A stretch of 6,913 nt of DNA from the NCBI GenBank assembly GCA_937981945.1, contig CALJNJ010000172.1, positions 1 through 6,913 on the forward strand, written 5' to 3'. The notes below the pieces were generated by a model. The model was not told the DNA's origin and ran no database searches. It worked only from the letters and a program-made list of their open reading frames with translations. The position numbers and the translations under genes are program-made. Origin of the DNA: an uncultured Caulobacterales bacterium. Lineage in GTDB: Bacteria; Pseudomonadota; Alphaproteobacteria; Caulobacterales; Maricaulaceae. How positions within the stretch are numbered: position 1 is the first letter of the stretch; the number at the start of each line of letters is the position of its first letter. Below are positions 1-6,913 of the stretch, piece by piece.

Positions 1-1
1 A

Positions 2-505
2 AAAGTCGAGGCCTCTTTGGCGGCCGGCGCAAATTTCTTGCAGGATTTCGCACTGGAAAGCGACATGGACGAAATTCGCCCGAATTGGGATTCTGAAACA
101 GGCCTAAAAACCGACAGCGCACCTTTGACAACCGTAAAAAGCGTTATGGCTTCTGCTTATGGATCAGGTCTTTCTGCCAATGACGTGTTGATCGATACCT
201 ATTGCGCCTGCCCAAACAATAAAGTCCCGGACGATTCCGGCGAAATTCCAATGGACGGAAGTTTTGAAATCGCGACAGAACAATCTCTTGGCCAAAAAGA
301 CTTCGATTTCAGCGATCCGGAAGGCGACTATTATACTAAAACGAAACTTTCATTGTGGAAAAAAGGTGAATTGTGTTCATTCGAATGCCCGGCAAATGGC
401 GGGAAAGCCAGAGTCATCGTTGATTTGGATATTTATCTTAAAACCAAAGATTTATTTGGCAAGGAATTGATGGTTCATGAGAGATTGAAAGCTCGTTTGA
501 GATAA
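2..505 (+). CDS. TadE-like pilus assembly protein, 3' part (5' end outside window)
   Basis: The reading frame is open from the left edge (codons from base 2: K-V-E-A-S-L-A-A-G) to the TAA at 503-505, so a TTG at 17 is unlikely to be the true start and the gene is cut by the window. The visible 167 residues resemble the periplasmic part of TadE-family minor pilins, which are membrane-anchored pseudopilins of the Flp/Tad type IVc pilus machine. Two cysteine pairs, C-A-C (203-211) followed by P, and C-S-F-E-C (374-388), match a Cys pattern I associate with alphaproteobacterial TadE-like proteins and may form disulfides in the periplasm. The N-terminal leader and transmembrane helix that would prove the family are not in view. 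The stop overlaps the start of the next gene by one base (TAATG), which suggests an operon with translational coupling. TadG or a generic pilus protein is an alternative label. Confidence 0.7.
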   Translation, partial: KVEASLAAGANFLQDFALESDMDEIRPNWDSETGLKTDSAPLTTVKSVMASAYGSGLSANDVLIDTYCACPNNKVPDDSGEIPMDGSFEIATEQSLGQKDFDFSDPEGDYYTKTKLSLWKKGELCSFECPANGGKARVIVDLDIYLKTKDLFGKELMVHERLKARLR

Positions 506-915
506 TGTTTCAGGCCCTCAAAAAGCTTAAACGGAATAAAGACGGTGCGACCGCAGTAGAGGTCGCCATCGTTTTTCCGCTATTGATCATGTGCTTATTT
601 GTCGTTCTCGGTGTAGGTGTTTACATGTTCGGAACGCACAAAGCTCAACGGACCGTAGAACAAACGGCTCGGGAAGCGCGGGTTCTAAGCGAACCAACCG
701 AAACGGAACTGGAGGCTTTGCTTGATCAGAACAGCACACCCCCCCCAATGGGAAGCTACCAATCCGATGCGGTCATGCTGACACAGTTTGGCGGAGAATA
801 TGCGCGTTTGATCATTACATATAACTTTAGTTTTGAAGTTCCTTTTTTGGACAAGCTAAACCTAAAGTCAGAATCTGTCACAGAAGTTAAACTGCGTGAA
901 ATGCCGGCTATCTAA
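505..915 (+). CDS. TadE-like minor pilin / pilus assembly protein
   Basis: This complete 136-residue protein has the architecture of a TadE-family pseudopilin of the Flp/Tad pilus. A basic N-terminus (K6, K7, K9, R10, K12) is followed by the motif D-G-A-T-A-V-E-V-A-I-V-F-P at 13-25, then a hydrophobic helix at about 18-42. If a TadV-type prepilin peptidase cuts after G14, E19 falls at +5, the hallmark glutamate of type IV pilin-like proteins. Residues from about 43 onward should be periplasmic, and the length is usual for TadE. It lacks the Cys pairs of the upstream partner. The ATG shares its A with the preceding TAA, and only a weak GAGA lies ahead of it, so translation is probably coupled to the upstream gene. 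Codons 79-81 (three prolines) are written as a run of eight C, a possible slippage site. The exact name (TadE, TadF or CpaJ-like) cannot be fixed without the rest of the operon. Confidence 0.85.
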   Translation: MFQALKKLKRNKDGATAVEVAIVFPLLIMCLFVVLGVGVYMFGTHKAQRTVEQTAREARVLSEPTETELEALLDQNSTPPPMGSYQSDAVMLTQFGGEYARLIITYNFSFEVPFLDKLNLKSESVTEVKLREMPAI

Positions 916-936
916 AAAGTCTTACCTCCAATAAAA

Positions 937-956
937 AAGGGCCCCAACGGGCCCTT
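937..956. terminator. Intrinsic terminator between convergent tadE-like gene and ndk
   Basis: A perfect 8-bp stem (AAGGGCCC at 937-944, GGGCCCTT at 949-956) closes a 4-base loop, between the two convergent stop codons. Read on the - strand it is followed by TTTTTTAT, a good U-tract, so it should end ndk transcription. Read on the + strand only TTAATT follows, so it is a weaker stop for the pilus operon. It is probably bidirectional. Confidence 0.85.
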
Positions 957-979
957 AATTCGTTCAAATGTACTCAATC

Positions 980-1402
980 CTATCCGACGATTTCATCGGC
1001 AGAGAAAAACTGCGGAATTTCGATCGCCGCTGTTTCAGGCGCATCCGATCCGTGAACCGTATTGGCATCAATTGACTTGGCATATTCTGCGCGGATCGTA
1101 CCGGCAGCTGCCTCGGCAGGGTTCGTCGCGCCCATAACTTCGCGGTATTTTGCAATGGCATCTTCGCCTTCCAAAACCTGGACGACAACGGGGCCGGATG
1201 TCATGAATTCAACCAAATCATTGTAGAACGGGCGCTCTTTATGGATTTCATAAAACTTGCCGGCTTGTTCCGTGCTGAGCTGCAGACGCTTTTGAGCGAC
1301 GATGCGAAGGCCGGCTTCTTCGATTTTGGCATTGACCAGGCCTGTAATATTGCGCGCGGTGGCGTCCGGCTTGATGATTGAAAATGTACGTTGTACGGCC
1401 AT
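980..1402 (-). CDS. ndk: Nucleoside diphosphate kinase
   Basis: NDK moves the gamma-phosphate from ATP to nucleoside diphosphates through a phosphohistidine intermediate and balances the cytoplasmic NTP and dNTP pools. The 140-residue length is typical for the bacterial enzyme. The active-site motif N-T-V-H-G-S-D carries the catalytic H117, in the same position as in well-studied bacterial NDKs. Other expected nucleotide-site residues are present: K11 in I-I-K-P-D-A, Y51, F59, R87, T93 in G-A-T-N-P, R104 and N114. The start at 1402 is supported by AAGGAG seven bases upstream on the - strand (1410-1415) and by the conserved N-terminus (T-F-S-I-I-K-P). The gene is monocistronic in this window: a terminator hairpin follows it, and the gene upstream is divergent. 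No key residue is missing. Confidence 0.98.
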   Translation of the reverse strand: MAVQRTFSIIKPDATARNITGLVNAKIEEAGLRIVAQKRLQLSTEQAGKFYEIHKERPFYNDLVEFMTSGPVVVQVLEGEDAIAKYREVMGATNPAEAAAGTIRAEYAKSIDANTVHGSDAPETAAIEIPQFFSADEIVG

Positions 1403-1447
1403 GGGAAATCTCCTTGTGTCAGGCGCGTGAATATCAAATTTGGCCGC

Positions 1448-1476
1448 TCTATAACGGGCGTTTGACTATATGTGAA
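1448..1476 (-). promoter_or_regulatory. Candidate sigma-70-type promoter of ndk
   Basis: On the - strand, TTCACA (1471-1476) matches the -35 consensus at five of six bases. It is followed after exactly 17 bases by TATAGA (1448-1453), which matches the -10 at four of six. Transcription would begin near 1441, giving a leader of about 38 bases that contains the AAGGAG ribosome site. This is a consensus match by eye, not a mapped start. Confidence 0.5.
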
Positions 1477-1489
1477 GCCGTGATATGGG
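1462..1489 (+). promoter_or_regulatory. Weak candidate promoter of the ABC-F gene
   Basis: On the + strand, TTGACT (1462-1467) matches the -35 consensus at five of six bases. After 16 bases comes TATGGG (1484-1489), only three of six for the -10. The site is the only reasonable one between the divergent genes in this direction, and it physically overlaps the candidate ndk promoter. The start would lie near 1496, giving a short leader of about 20 bases. Confidence 0.3.
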
Positions 1490-1515
1490 GCGATTACCGT
1501 AAAAAGCAAACAAAT

Positions 1516-3396
1516 ATGCTGCATATTAATGACCTGACATATCGGATTGAAGGCCGCCCGCTGTTTGAGCAGGCGACTCTGGCGATCGCGCAAGGCATGA
1601 AAATGGGTTTTGTCGGGCGTAACGGTACGGGGAAATCCACGCTGTTTCGCCTGATCAAAGGCGATATATCCCCGGATGACGGCGCCATAAACTTGCGCAA
1701 AGGCGCTCGTCTTGGCGTGGTCGATCAGGAGGTCCCGTCCGGGCCGGAAAGCCTGATGAAAACGGTCTTGGCCGCCGACATTGAACGATCGGCTTTACTT
1801 CTGGAATCTGAAACGGCGACGGATCCCAACAGGATCGCCGAAATTCATACGCGCTTGTCAGATATAGGCGCTTATTCGGCGGAGGCCCGCGCCGGCTCAA
1901 TTTTATCCGGTCTGGGCTTCAGCGCCGATGAGCAGCAAAAACCATGCTCAGACTTTTCAGGCGGATGGCGCATGCGCGTGGCCCTGGCCGCCATGCTGTT
2001 CGCAAAGCCTGATCTGTTGCTATTGGACGAACCGACAAACTATTTGGATGTGGAAGGCGCGGTCTGGCTCGAAGCTCACATCAAAAATTATCCCGGAACC
2101 GCTTTTATCATCTCTCATGACCGGGATTTTTTAAACCGGGCTGTGACCCATATAGCCCATTTAAGAACCCGAAAATTGTTTGCTTATTCAGGAGGTTATG
2201 ACAACTTTCAAAAGCAAATGCGAGAGCAGCAACGCCTTTCCATGGCCCTACGGGACAAGCAGGAAGATGAACGCCGTAAACTTGAAGCTTTCGTCACCCG
2301 TTTCAAGGCCAAAGCATCCAAAGCCAAGCAGGCTCAAAGCCGCGTCAAGAGATTGGAAAAACTGAAGCCTATTGCGACGATCATTGACGATCCCATTCCG
2401 CCCATTGACCTGCCCTCACCCGAGCGCTCTTTGTCGCCGCCCATTGTGAGGTTTGACGACGTCGTTCTTGGCTATGAACCCGGCAAGGCTATTTTAAAAC
2501 GTCTCAATCAACGCATTGATCCCGATGATCGCATTGGGCTGTTGGGGAAAAACGGTCAGGGAAAGTCTACATTTGCCAAAGCCATCATGGGACTTCTTGA
2601 GCCGCAGGACGGGTTTATCAAACGCCACAAGAAGATGAAAATCGGCTATTTTGCGCAGCATGAAATAGATGCCCTTAATCCTCGGCACAGCGCTTACGAG
2701 CATGTGATCGACCTGATGCCGGATGCAACGGAAGCGCAGCGGCGCGCCCGGCTCGCCAGATTTGGGCTCGGTGCCGCCAAAGCCGAAACGAAAGCCGGCG
2801 ATTTATCCGGCGGAGAAAAAGCGCGTCTTCTGTTTTCCTTAGTATCGTTTCATGCGCCGCATTTATTGGTTTTGGATGAACCGGCTAATCACTTGGATAT
2901 GGACAGCCGGGCTGAGCTCATCAACGCGCTGAACGGGTATGACGGCGCAATACTGGTCATCAGTCATGACAGAAACTTGCTGGAAAGCGTAGTTGACCGG
3001 TTGTGGCTGGTGGATAGTGGAACGGTTTCAGGATTTGACGGATCATTAGAAGATTATCGTCAATTGCAGATCGAAAAGAATCGTCCGCCGAAAAAGGCGG
3101 CCCCGCCGCCTGAAAATGACAAAACAGCCCAGCGCAAACAGGCAGCTGCTCAGCGCGAAAAACTGGCGCCTTTAAAAAAGCTCTGCGACACGCTCGAAGG
3201 TGATATGGAAACCGCACGGCAAAAAATCGAAAAAATCGATGCTACATTAGGGGACGGCGATATCTTCACCGCAGATCCCCGCAAAGCCCAAATCATACTC
3301 GATATGAGACGGGAACTTGAACTTGAAATGACGACCCTCGAAAATAAGTGGTTAAACGCGCTCGAGGAATATGAGCGCGCTAAACTTAATACGTAA
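1516..3396 (+). CDS. ABC-F family ATPase, YheS-like
   Basis: This 626-residue soluble protein has two ABC ATPase domains and no membrane segment, so it is an ABC-F translation factor type rather than a transporter. Members bind the ribosomal E site and help stalled ribosomes. Domain 1 has Walker A G-R-N-G-T-G-K-S (34-41), signature F-S-G-G-W (147-151), Walker B L-L-L-L-D-E-P (167-173, catalytic E172) and H201. The charged linker (about 225-310), which should reach the P-site tRNA, includes F-K-A-K-A-S-K-A-K-Q-A-Q-S-R (263-276), as in YheS. Domain 2 has G-K-N-G-Q-G-K-S (344-351), L-S-G-G-E (430-434), L-V-L-D-E-P (451-456) and H484. A Pro/Lys-rich hinge (523-533) leads to a charged C-terminal helix, probably a coiled coil (540-626). 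The frame is open further upstream to an ATG at 1378, but that lies inside ndk; the ATG at 1516 fits the family N-terminus (M-L-H-I-N-D-L). No clear Shine-Dalgarno precedes it. Uup is a less likely name. Confidence 0.93.
   Translation: MLHINDLTYRIEGRPLFEQATLAIAQGMKMGFVGRNGTGKSTLFRLIKGDISPDDGAINLRKGARLGVVDQEVPSGPESLMKTVLAADIERSALLLESETATDPNRIAEIHTRLSDIGAYSAEARAGSILSGLGFSADEQQKPCSDFSGGWRMRVALAAMLFAKPDLLLLDEPTNYLDVEGAVWLEAHIKNYPGTAFIISHDRDFLNRAVTHIAHLRTRKLFAYSGGYDNFQKQMREQQRLSMALRDKQEDERRKLEAFVTRFKAKASKAKQAQSRVKRLEKLKPIATIIDDPIPPIDLPSPERSLSPPIVRFDDVVLGYEPGKAILKRLNQRIDPDDRIGLLGKNGQGKSTFAKAIMGLLEPQDGFIKRHKKMKIGYFAQHEIDALNPRHSAYEHVIDLMPDATEAQRRARLARFGLGAAKAETKAGDLSGGEKARLLFSLVSFHAPHLLVLDEPANHLDMDSRAELINALNGYDGAILVISHDRNLLESVVDRLWLVDSGTVSGFDGSLEDYRQLQIEKNRPPKKAAPPPENDKTAQRKQAAAQREKLAPLKKLCDTLEGDMETARQKIEKIDATLGDGDIFTADPRKAQIILDMRRELELEMTTLENKWLNALEEYERAKLNT
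3355..3381 (-). terminator. Possible terminator of the TonB receptor gene, inside the ABC-F coding end
   Basis: Five bases past the receptor stop on the - strand lies a hairpin with a 7-bp GC-rich core (CGCGCTC at 3357-3363 and GAGCGCG at 3373-3379) around a 9-base loop. A G-U and an A-U pair extend it to nine pairs in the - strand RNA. The sequence TTTAACCACTTATTTT starts at the end of the stem core, so the U-tract is weak. In the + direction no T-run follows, so it should not block ABC-F transcription. The stem also encodes part of the ABC-F C-terminal helix, so it could be a by-product of coding sequence. Confidence 0.4.
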
Positions 3397-5791
3397 ACTT
3401 GAAATCTACGCCATAGAACCGCGGCTCGGATATAGACGAAAACGGCGTTCCCAACACATCTGCGGTCAAATTATTGACACCGCCAATATACCGATTATCG
3501 AAAACATTATTGGCATAAACACCTATTTGATAGCGTTCGGAAGGGTTGCGCCAATAGGCCCGTAAGTCAGTGCGCTCGCGCGGTCCGCCAATGGTGAAAT
3601 TGGAAAACCCGCCATCACACGTTCCCTGCGCGACGGCAATAGAGTTACAGCGCGTCCCACCGCGATAAGAATGCATGGCCTGTACATCAATTTGTCCAAT
3701 ATCATCCAAATCAAATCGGTATTGACCGCCAAAGGCATATGACCATTTGGGTTGCCCGGTCGGCTCCCCGGTCAAATCGATCCCTTCACGGGTGATACGA
3801 TCGGCATAGGTTTGATCCAAATATTGCATATTGGCCCGTAAGGTCAGACCATCAGCCGGCCTCCATTCCCCTTCCAAATCGCCGCCTGTGGCTTTTTCAT
3901 CCGATGTTTGCACCAAATATTGGGGCACGCCTGATCCTGCTACATCCTGAACCAGGCTAATGGATTGCTTGTTTTTATATTTATAGTGAAAAAGCGAACC
4001 GTTCAGCCGGAAATTGGCATCGCGAAATGTGGTTTTGAACCCGGCTTCGTAATTGTCGACATCTTCGTTATCAAATCGCGACGAGACTTCGACACTGTTA
4101 TATCCGCCGGCTTTATAGCCCTGGGTATAAGAGGCAAAAAGAAGCGTATCATCATTGAGCTTATAGTCAGCCACGACCCGCGGGCTGAAATCCGTGAACA
4201 CATCTTTATTGATACACTCAACGCCTTCGGCAACGGTGACGCCATTGTCACACGGAACGCCCGCTAACCCTGAAAGATCAAAGACAAAATCAACCATGAA
4301 ATCGTCAACCGAAGCGCCCAGAGCGGATATGATGCCGCCCGCCGCCAGGAGATTTTCGTCAAAGTCCTCGGCGGTTCGAAGCTCATTAAACCAAGAAAAC
4401 TTCTTTTTGTCGCGCGTGTAACGCCCCCCGACGGTTACGGATAATTGATCATCGATCTCATAGGTTGCATCAGCAAAGGCTGCATAGGCCGAAAAATCAC
4501 CGCGATTAAACATATCCTCTTGCCAAGTGTGCCCAAACAGCTGTGCGTCGATTTCAAAAACATCCACAAAAAGCTGGACAATCCGGAACAATCTTCGGCC
4601 ATCAATGACGTTCTGAATGAGGGTATCGATCGTATCCGAATTGGTATTTGTGGAACTGACCTGATTAGCGTTTTCGTCAAAATAACTCACACCTGCGAGC
4701 CAGCTTAAACGGTCATTATTCCCGGCTAAGCGAAATTCTTGATAAATGCTCTCATTACTTTCGATATTATTTGTGTCGAAATAGGTATGAAGATCGGCAG
4801 TCCCGTCTTCGTCTTCGCGGTTATTGGTATCAAATTGTCGCCACGCCGACAGGGATGTCAGCTGCAGATTATCGTTAAAATCATGGGTGACGGTAAGAAC
4901 CGCTTCGTCCAAGCTTCTGGTTTCACTATTATTGATCACATCGTTTCTGATTTCGACATCAAACGGATTCAGATAGGTTGACGGATCCGGCGGCACCGGT
5001 GGACTGTCCGGATACTCAAAAGTTTCCACAATACCAATCGCCGGCCGCGCGTCTTGGTCAAGCTCGTCGTGGCTATAGCGCAAAAGCACATTCGTCGACG
5101 GACCGATATCCCAGCCTAAAGCTCCGCGTAACGCCCAATTATTCTGAAAATTTAAATCTTCGCCTGTTCCGGCGTCCGTAAACAATCCGTCTCTTTTGTT
5201 GATGACACCGTTGAATCTGAGCGCAATATCTTCACTGACCGGAATATTGACCATAGCTTCGGCGCGGCGCTTATTGAAATTACCGTAACGAAGACCAAGC
5301 TCAGCCTCAAATTCCTGGGACGGCTTTTTGGTGATAATAGACACTGCGCCGGCGGAACTGTTTCGCCCGAACAATGTCCCCTGGGGTCCTTTGACAACTT
5401 CGATCCGCTCCACATCATTAAACGCTAAAAGTGAGGCCCCTGACCGCGCTGCGTAAACCCCGTCAACATAAACCCCAACCGCCGGGTCAGTACCAACGCC
5501 AAAATCAGAGGTTTGAATGCCGCGAATACTATATCGCGGCTGGGTCGGGCTGCCCGATCCGACCTCCAATCCCGGAATAAACGTATCAATATCGGCCATA
5601 CTGTCAGCGGCTAACGCCTCAATACCTTCAGTATCAATAACCTGTATGGTAATGGGAACGTCTTGAACATTTTGTTCGCGCTTCTGCGCCGTCACAATTA
5701 TTTCATCACCATCGTCATTTGATTGCGCAAACGCTTCGCTCGATAAGCAAACGGCAATGGCAGTGCCCGCCAATATTTTTGATTTCTTCAT
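3386..5791 (-). CDS. TonB-dependent outer-membrane receptor
   Basis: This complete 801-residue receptor should import a scarce ligand (iron-siderophore, vitamin, glycan or aromatic compound) through the outer membrane, powered by TonB-ExbB-ExbD. Residues 1-22 are a Sec signal peptide (K2, K3, hydrophobic core, A-F-A before Q23). A TonB-box-like D-E-I-I-V-T-A lies at 29-35. The plug is about 41-157, with V-P-I-T-I-Q-V (45-51), Y-S-I-R-G (87-91), V-Y-V-D-G-V-Y (107-113), and E-R-I-E-V-V-K-G-P-Q-G-T-L-F-G-R-N (128-144). The rest is the 22-strand barrel, with late marks S-Y-T-Q-G-Y-K-A-G-G-Y-N (554-565) and N-N-V-F-D-N-R-Y (761-768). Two close Cys pairs (514/526 and 715/725) probably form disulfides in surface loops. 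The last residue is Tyr instead of the usual Phe. There is no FecA-type signalling domain, and the substrate cannot be read from the sequence. The start is fixed by GGGGAGAG seven bases upstream and by the signal peptide. The gene follows ligA on the same strand and overlaps the ABC-F gene by 11 bp at the 3' ends. Confidence 0.95.
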   Translation of the reverse strand: MKKSKILAGTAIAVCLSSEAFAQSNDDGDEIIVTAQKREQNVQDVPITIQVIDTEGIEALAADSMADIDTFIPGLEVGSGSPTQPRYSIRGIQTSDFGVGTDPAVGVYVDGVYAARSGASLLAFNDVERIEVVKGPQGTLFGRNSSAGAVSIITKKPSQEFEAELGLRYGNFNKRRAEAMVNIPVSEDIALRFNGVINKRDGLFTDAGTGEDLNFQNNWALRGALGWDIGPSTNVLLRYSHDELDQDARPAIGIVETFEYPDSPPVPPDPSTYLNPFDVEIRNDVINNSETRSLDEAVLTVTHDFNDNLQLTSLSAWRQFDTNNREDEDGTADLHTYFDTNNIESNESIYQEFRLAGNNDRLSWLAGVSYFDENANQVSSTNTNSDTIDTLIQNVIDGRRLFRIVQLFVDVFEIDAQLFGHTWQEDMFNRGDFSAYAAFADATYEIDDQLSVTVGGRYTRDKKKFSWFNELRTAEDFDENLLAAGGIISALGASVDDFMVDFVFDLSGLAGVPCDNGVTVAEGVECINKDVFTDFSPRVVADYKLNDDTLLFASYTQGYKAGGYNSVEVSSRFDNEDVDNYEAGFKTTFRDANFRLNGSLFHYKYKNKQSISLVQDVAGSGVPQYLVQTSDEKATGGDLEGEWRPADGLTLRANMQYLDQTYADRITREGIDLTGEPTGQPKWSYAFGGQYRFDLDDIGQIDVQAMHSYRGGTRCNSIAVAQGTCDGGFSNFTIGGPRERTDLRAYWRNPSERYQIGVYANNVFDNRYIGGVNNLTADVLGTPFSSISEPRFYGVDFKFTY

Positions 5792-5796
5792 GATAT

Positions 5797-5823
5797 CTCT
5801 CCCCTATCGCAGACAGGATGGGG
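5797..5823 (-). promoter_or_regulatory. Ribosome binding site of the receptor gene within a possible masking hairpin
   Basis: On the - strand, GGGGAGAG (5797-5804) is a strong Shine-Dalgarno sequence seven bases before the ATG at 5791. Just upstream, CCCCATC (5817-5823) can pair with GAT-A-GGGG (5801-5808), giving seven pairs with one bulged A and an 8-base loop. This would bury the G-run of the ribosome site. The pairing is seen directly; a regulatory role is inference. Confidence 0.45.
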
Positions 5824-5843
5824 ATTCGGAACTACGCGGTCAA
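5815..5843 (-). promoter_or_regulatory. Weak candidate promoter of the receptor gene
   Basis: In the 59-base gap between ligA and the receptor gene, the - strand has TTGACC (5838-5843; five of six -35 bases). After 17 bases comes CATCCT (5815-5820), only three of six -10 bases. It is the only -35-like site in the gap. Without it the receptor would depend on read-through from ligA, and no terminator is visible between the two. Confidence 0.2.
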
Positions 5844-5850
5844 GAGCTTC

Positions 5851-6913
<1,063 letters not shown>

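Noticed and set aside
1435..1442. Small palindrome CAAATTTG in the ndk leader, considered as an operator
   Set aside because: It is only eight bases, with no extended symmetry and no second copy nearby; this is expected by chance.
1378..1515. A 46-residue N-terminal extension of the ABC-F protein
   Set aside because: It would overlap the 5' end of ndk and its promoter, shows no similarity to the family N-terminus, and the internal M-L-H-I start fits the ABC-F fold exactly.
1201..1593. A 130-residue open frame on the - strand across the ndk start and the divergent spacer
   Set aside because: It is out of frame with ndk and covers the 5' ends of both real genes, with no ribosome site or recognisable motif; it is a shadow frame.
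3371..3565. A 64-residue + strand frame at the junction of the ABC-F and receptor genes
   Set aside because: It is antisense to the receptor 3' end and lies in a different frame from the ABC-F gene, with no recognisable sequence feature.
3965..4267. A 100-residue open frame antisense to the TonB receptor
   Set aside because: It lies wholly inside a well-supported gene on the other strand, has no Shine-Dalgarno or motif, and is matched by several other shadow frames there.

Overview
The window reads as an ordinary chromosomal stretch from a Gram-negative bacterium, most likely an alphaproteobacterium of moderate GC. The support is a tandem pair of TadE-type minor pilins (Flp/Tad pilus), a large TonB-dependent outer-membrane receptor of the 'EIIVTAQKREQNVQDVP' type common in aquatic alphaproteobacteria and some gammaproteobacteria, and housekeeping genes of proteobacterial type. 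The taxonomic call is an inference from family resemblance; there is no rRNA or other decisive marker.

Left part (1-915, + strand): the 3' end of one TadE-like pilus protein gene runs in from the window edge and is joined by a one-base TAATG overlap to a complete second TadE-like gene. They look like the downstream end of a tad/cpa pilus operon. A hairpin at 937-956 separates them from the convergent ndk gene. Its U-tract is good on the ndk (-) side and weak on the + side.

Middle (980-3396): ndk (nucleoside diphosphate kinase, - strand) and a YheS-like ABC-F ATPase gene (+ strand) are divergent, with a 113-bp spacer. The spacer holds a good candidate ndk promoter and, overlapping it on the other strand, a weaker candidate for the ABC-F gene.

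Right part (3386-6913, - strand): a complete TonB-dependent receptor gene lies downstream of the 3' part of ligA (NAD-dependent DNA ligase), whose 5' half is outside the window. The receptor gene ends inside the ABC-F coding region: the two stop codons cross by 11 bp. A GC-rich hairpin just past the receptor stop, within the ABC-F reading frame, may be its terminator. The receptor's Shine-Dalgarno sequence can pair with a C-run just upstream, so its translation could be controlled by RNA structure.

The genes do not form one pathway: pilus biogenesis, nucleotide metabolism, translation, outer-membrane uptake and DNA replication/repair sit side by side. I found no mobile element, CRISPR array, tRNA, rRNA, phage or defence module, and nothing that I would call a new biological system. 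The points worth a second look are local: an 8-C tract in the second pilin gene, the overlapping divergent promoters, the RBS-masking hairpin, and the terminator hidden in the neighbouring coding sequence. No non-coding stretch in the window exceeds 300 bases.
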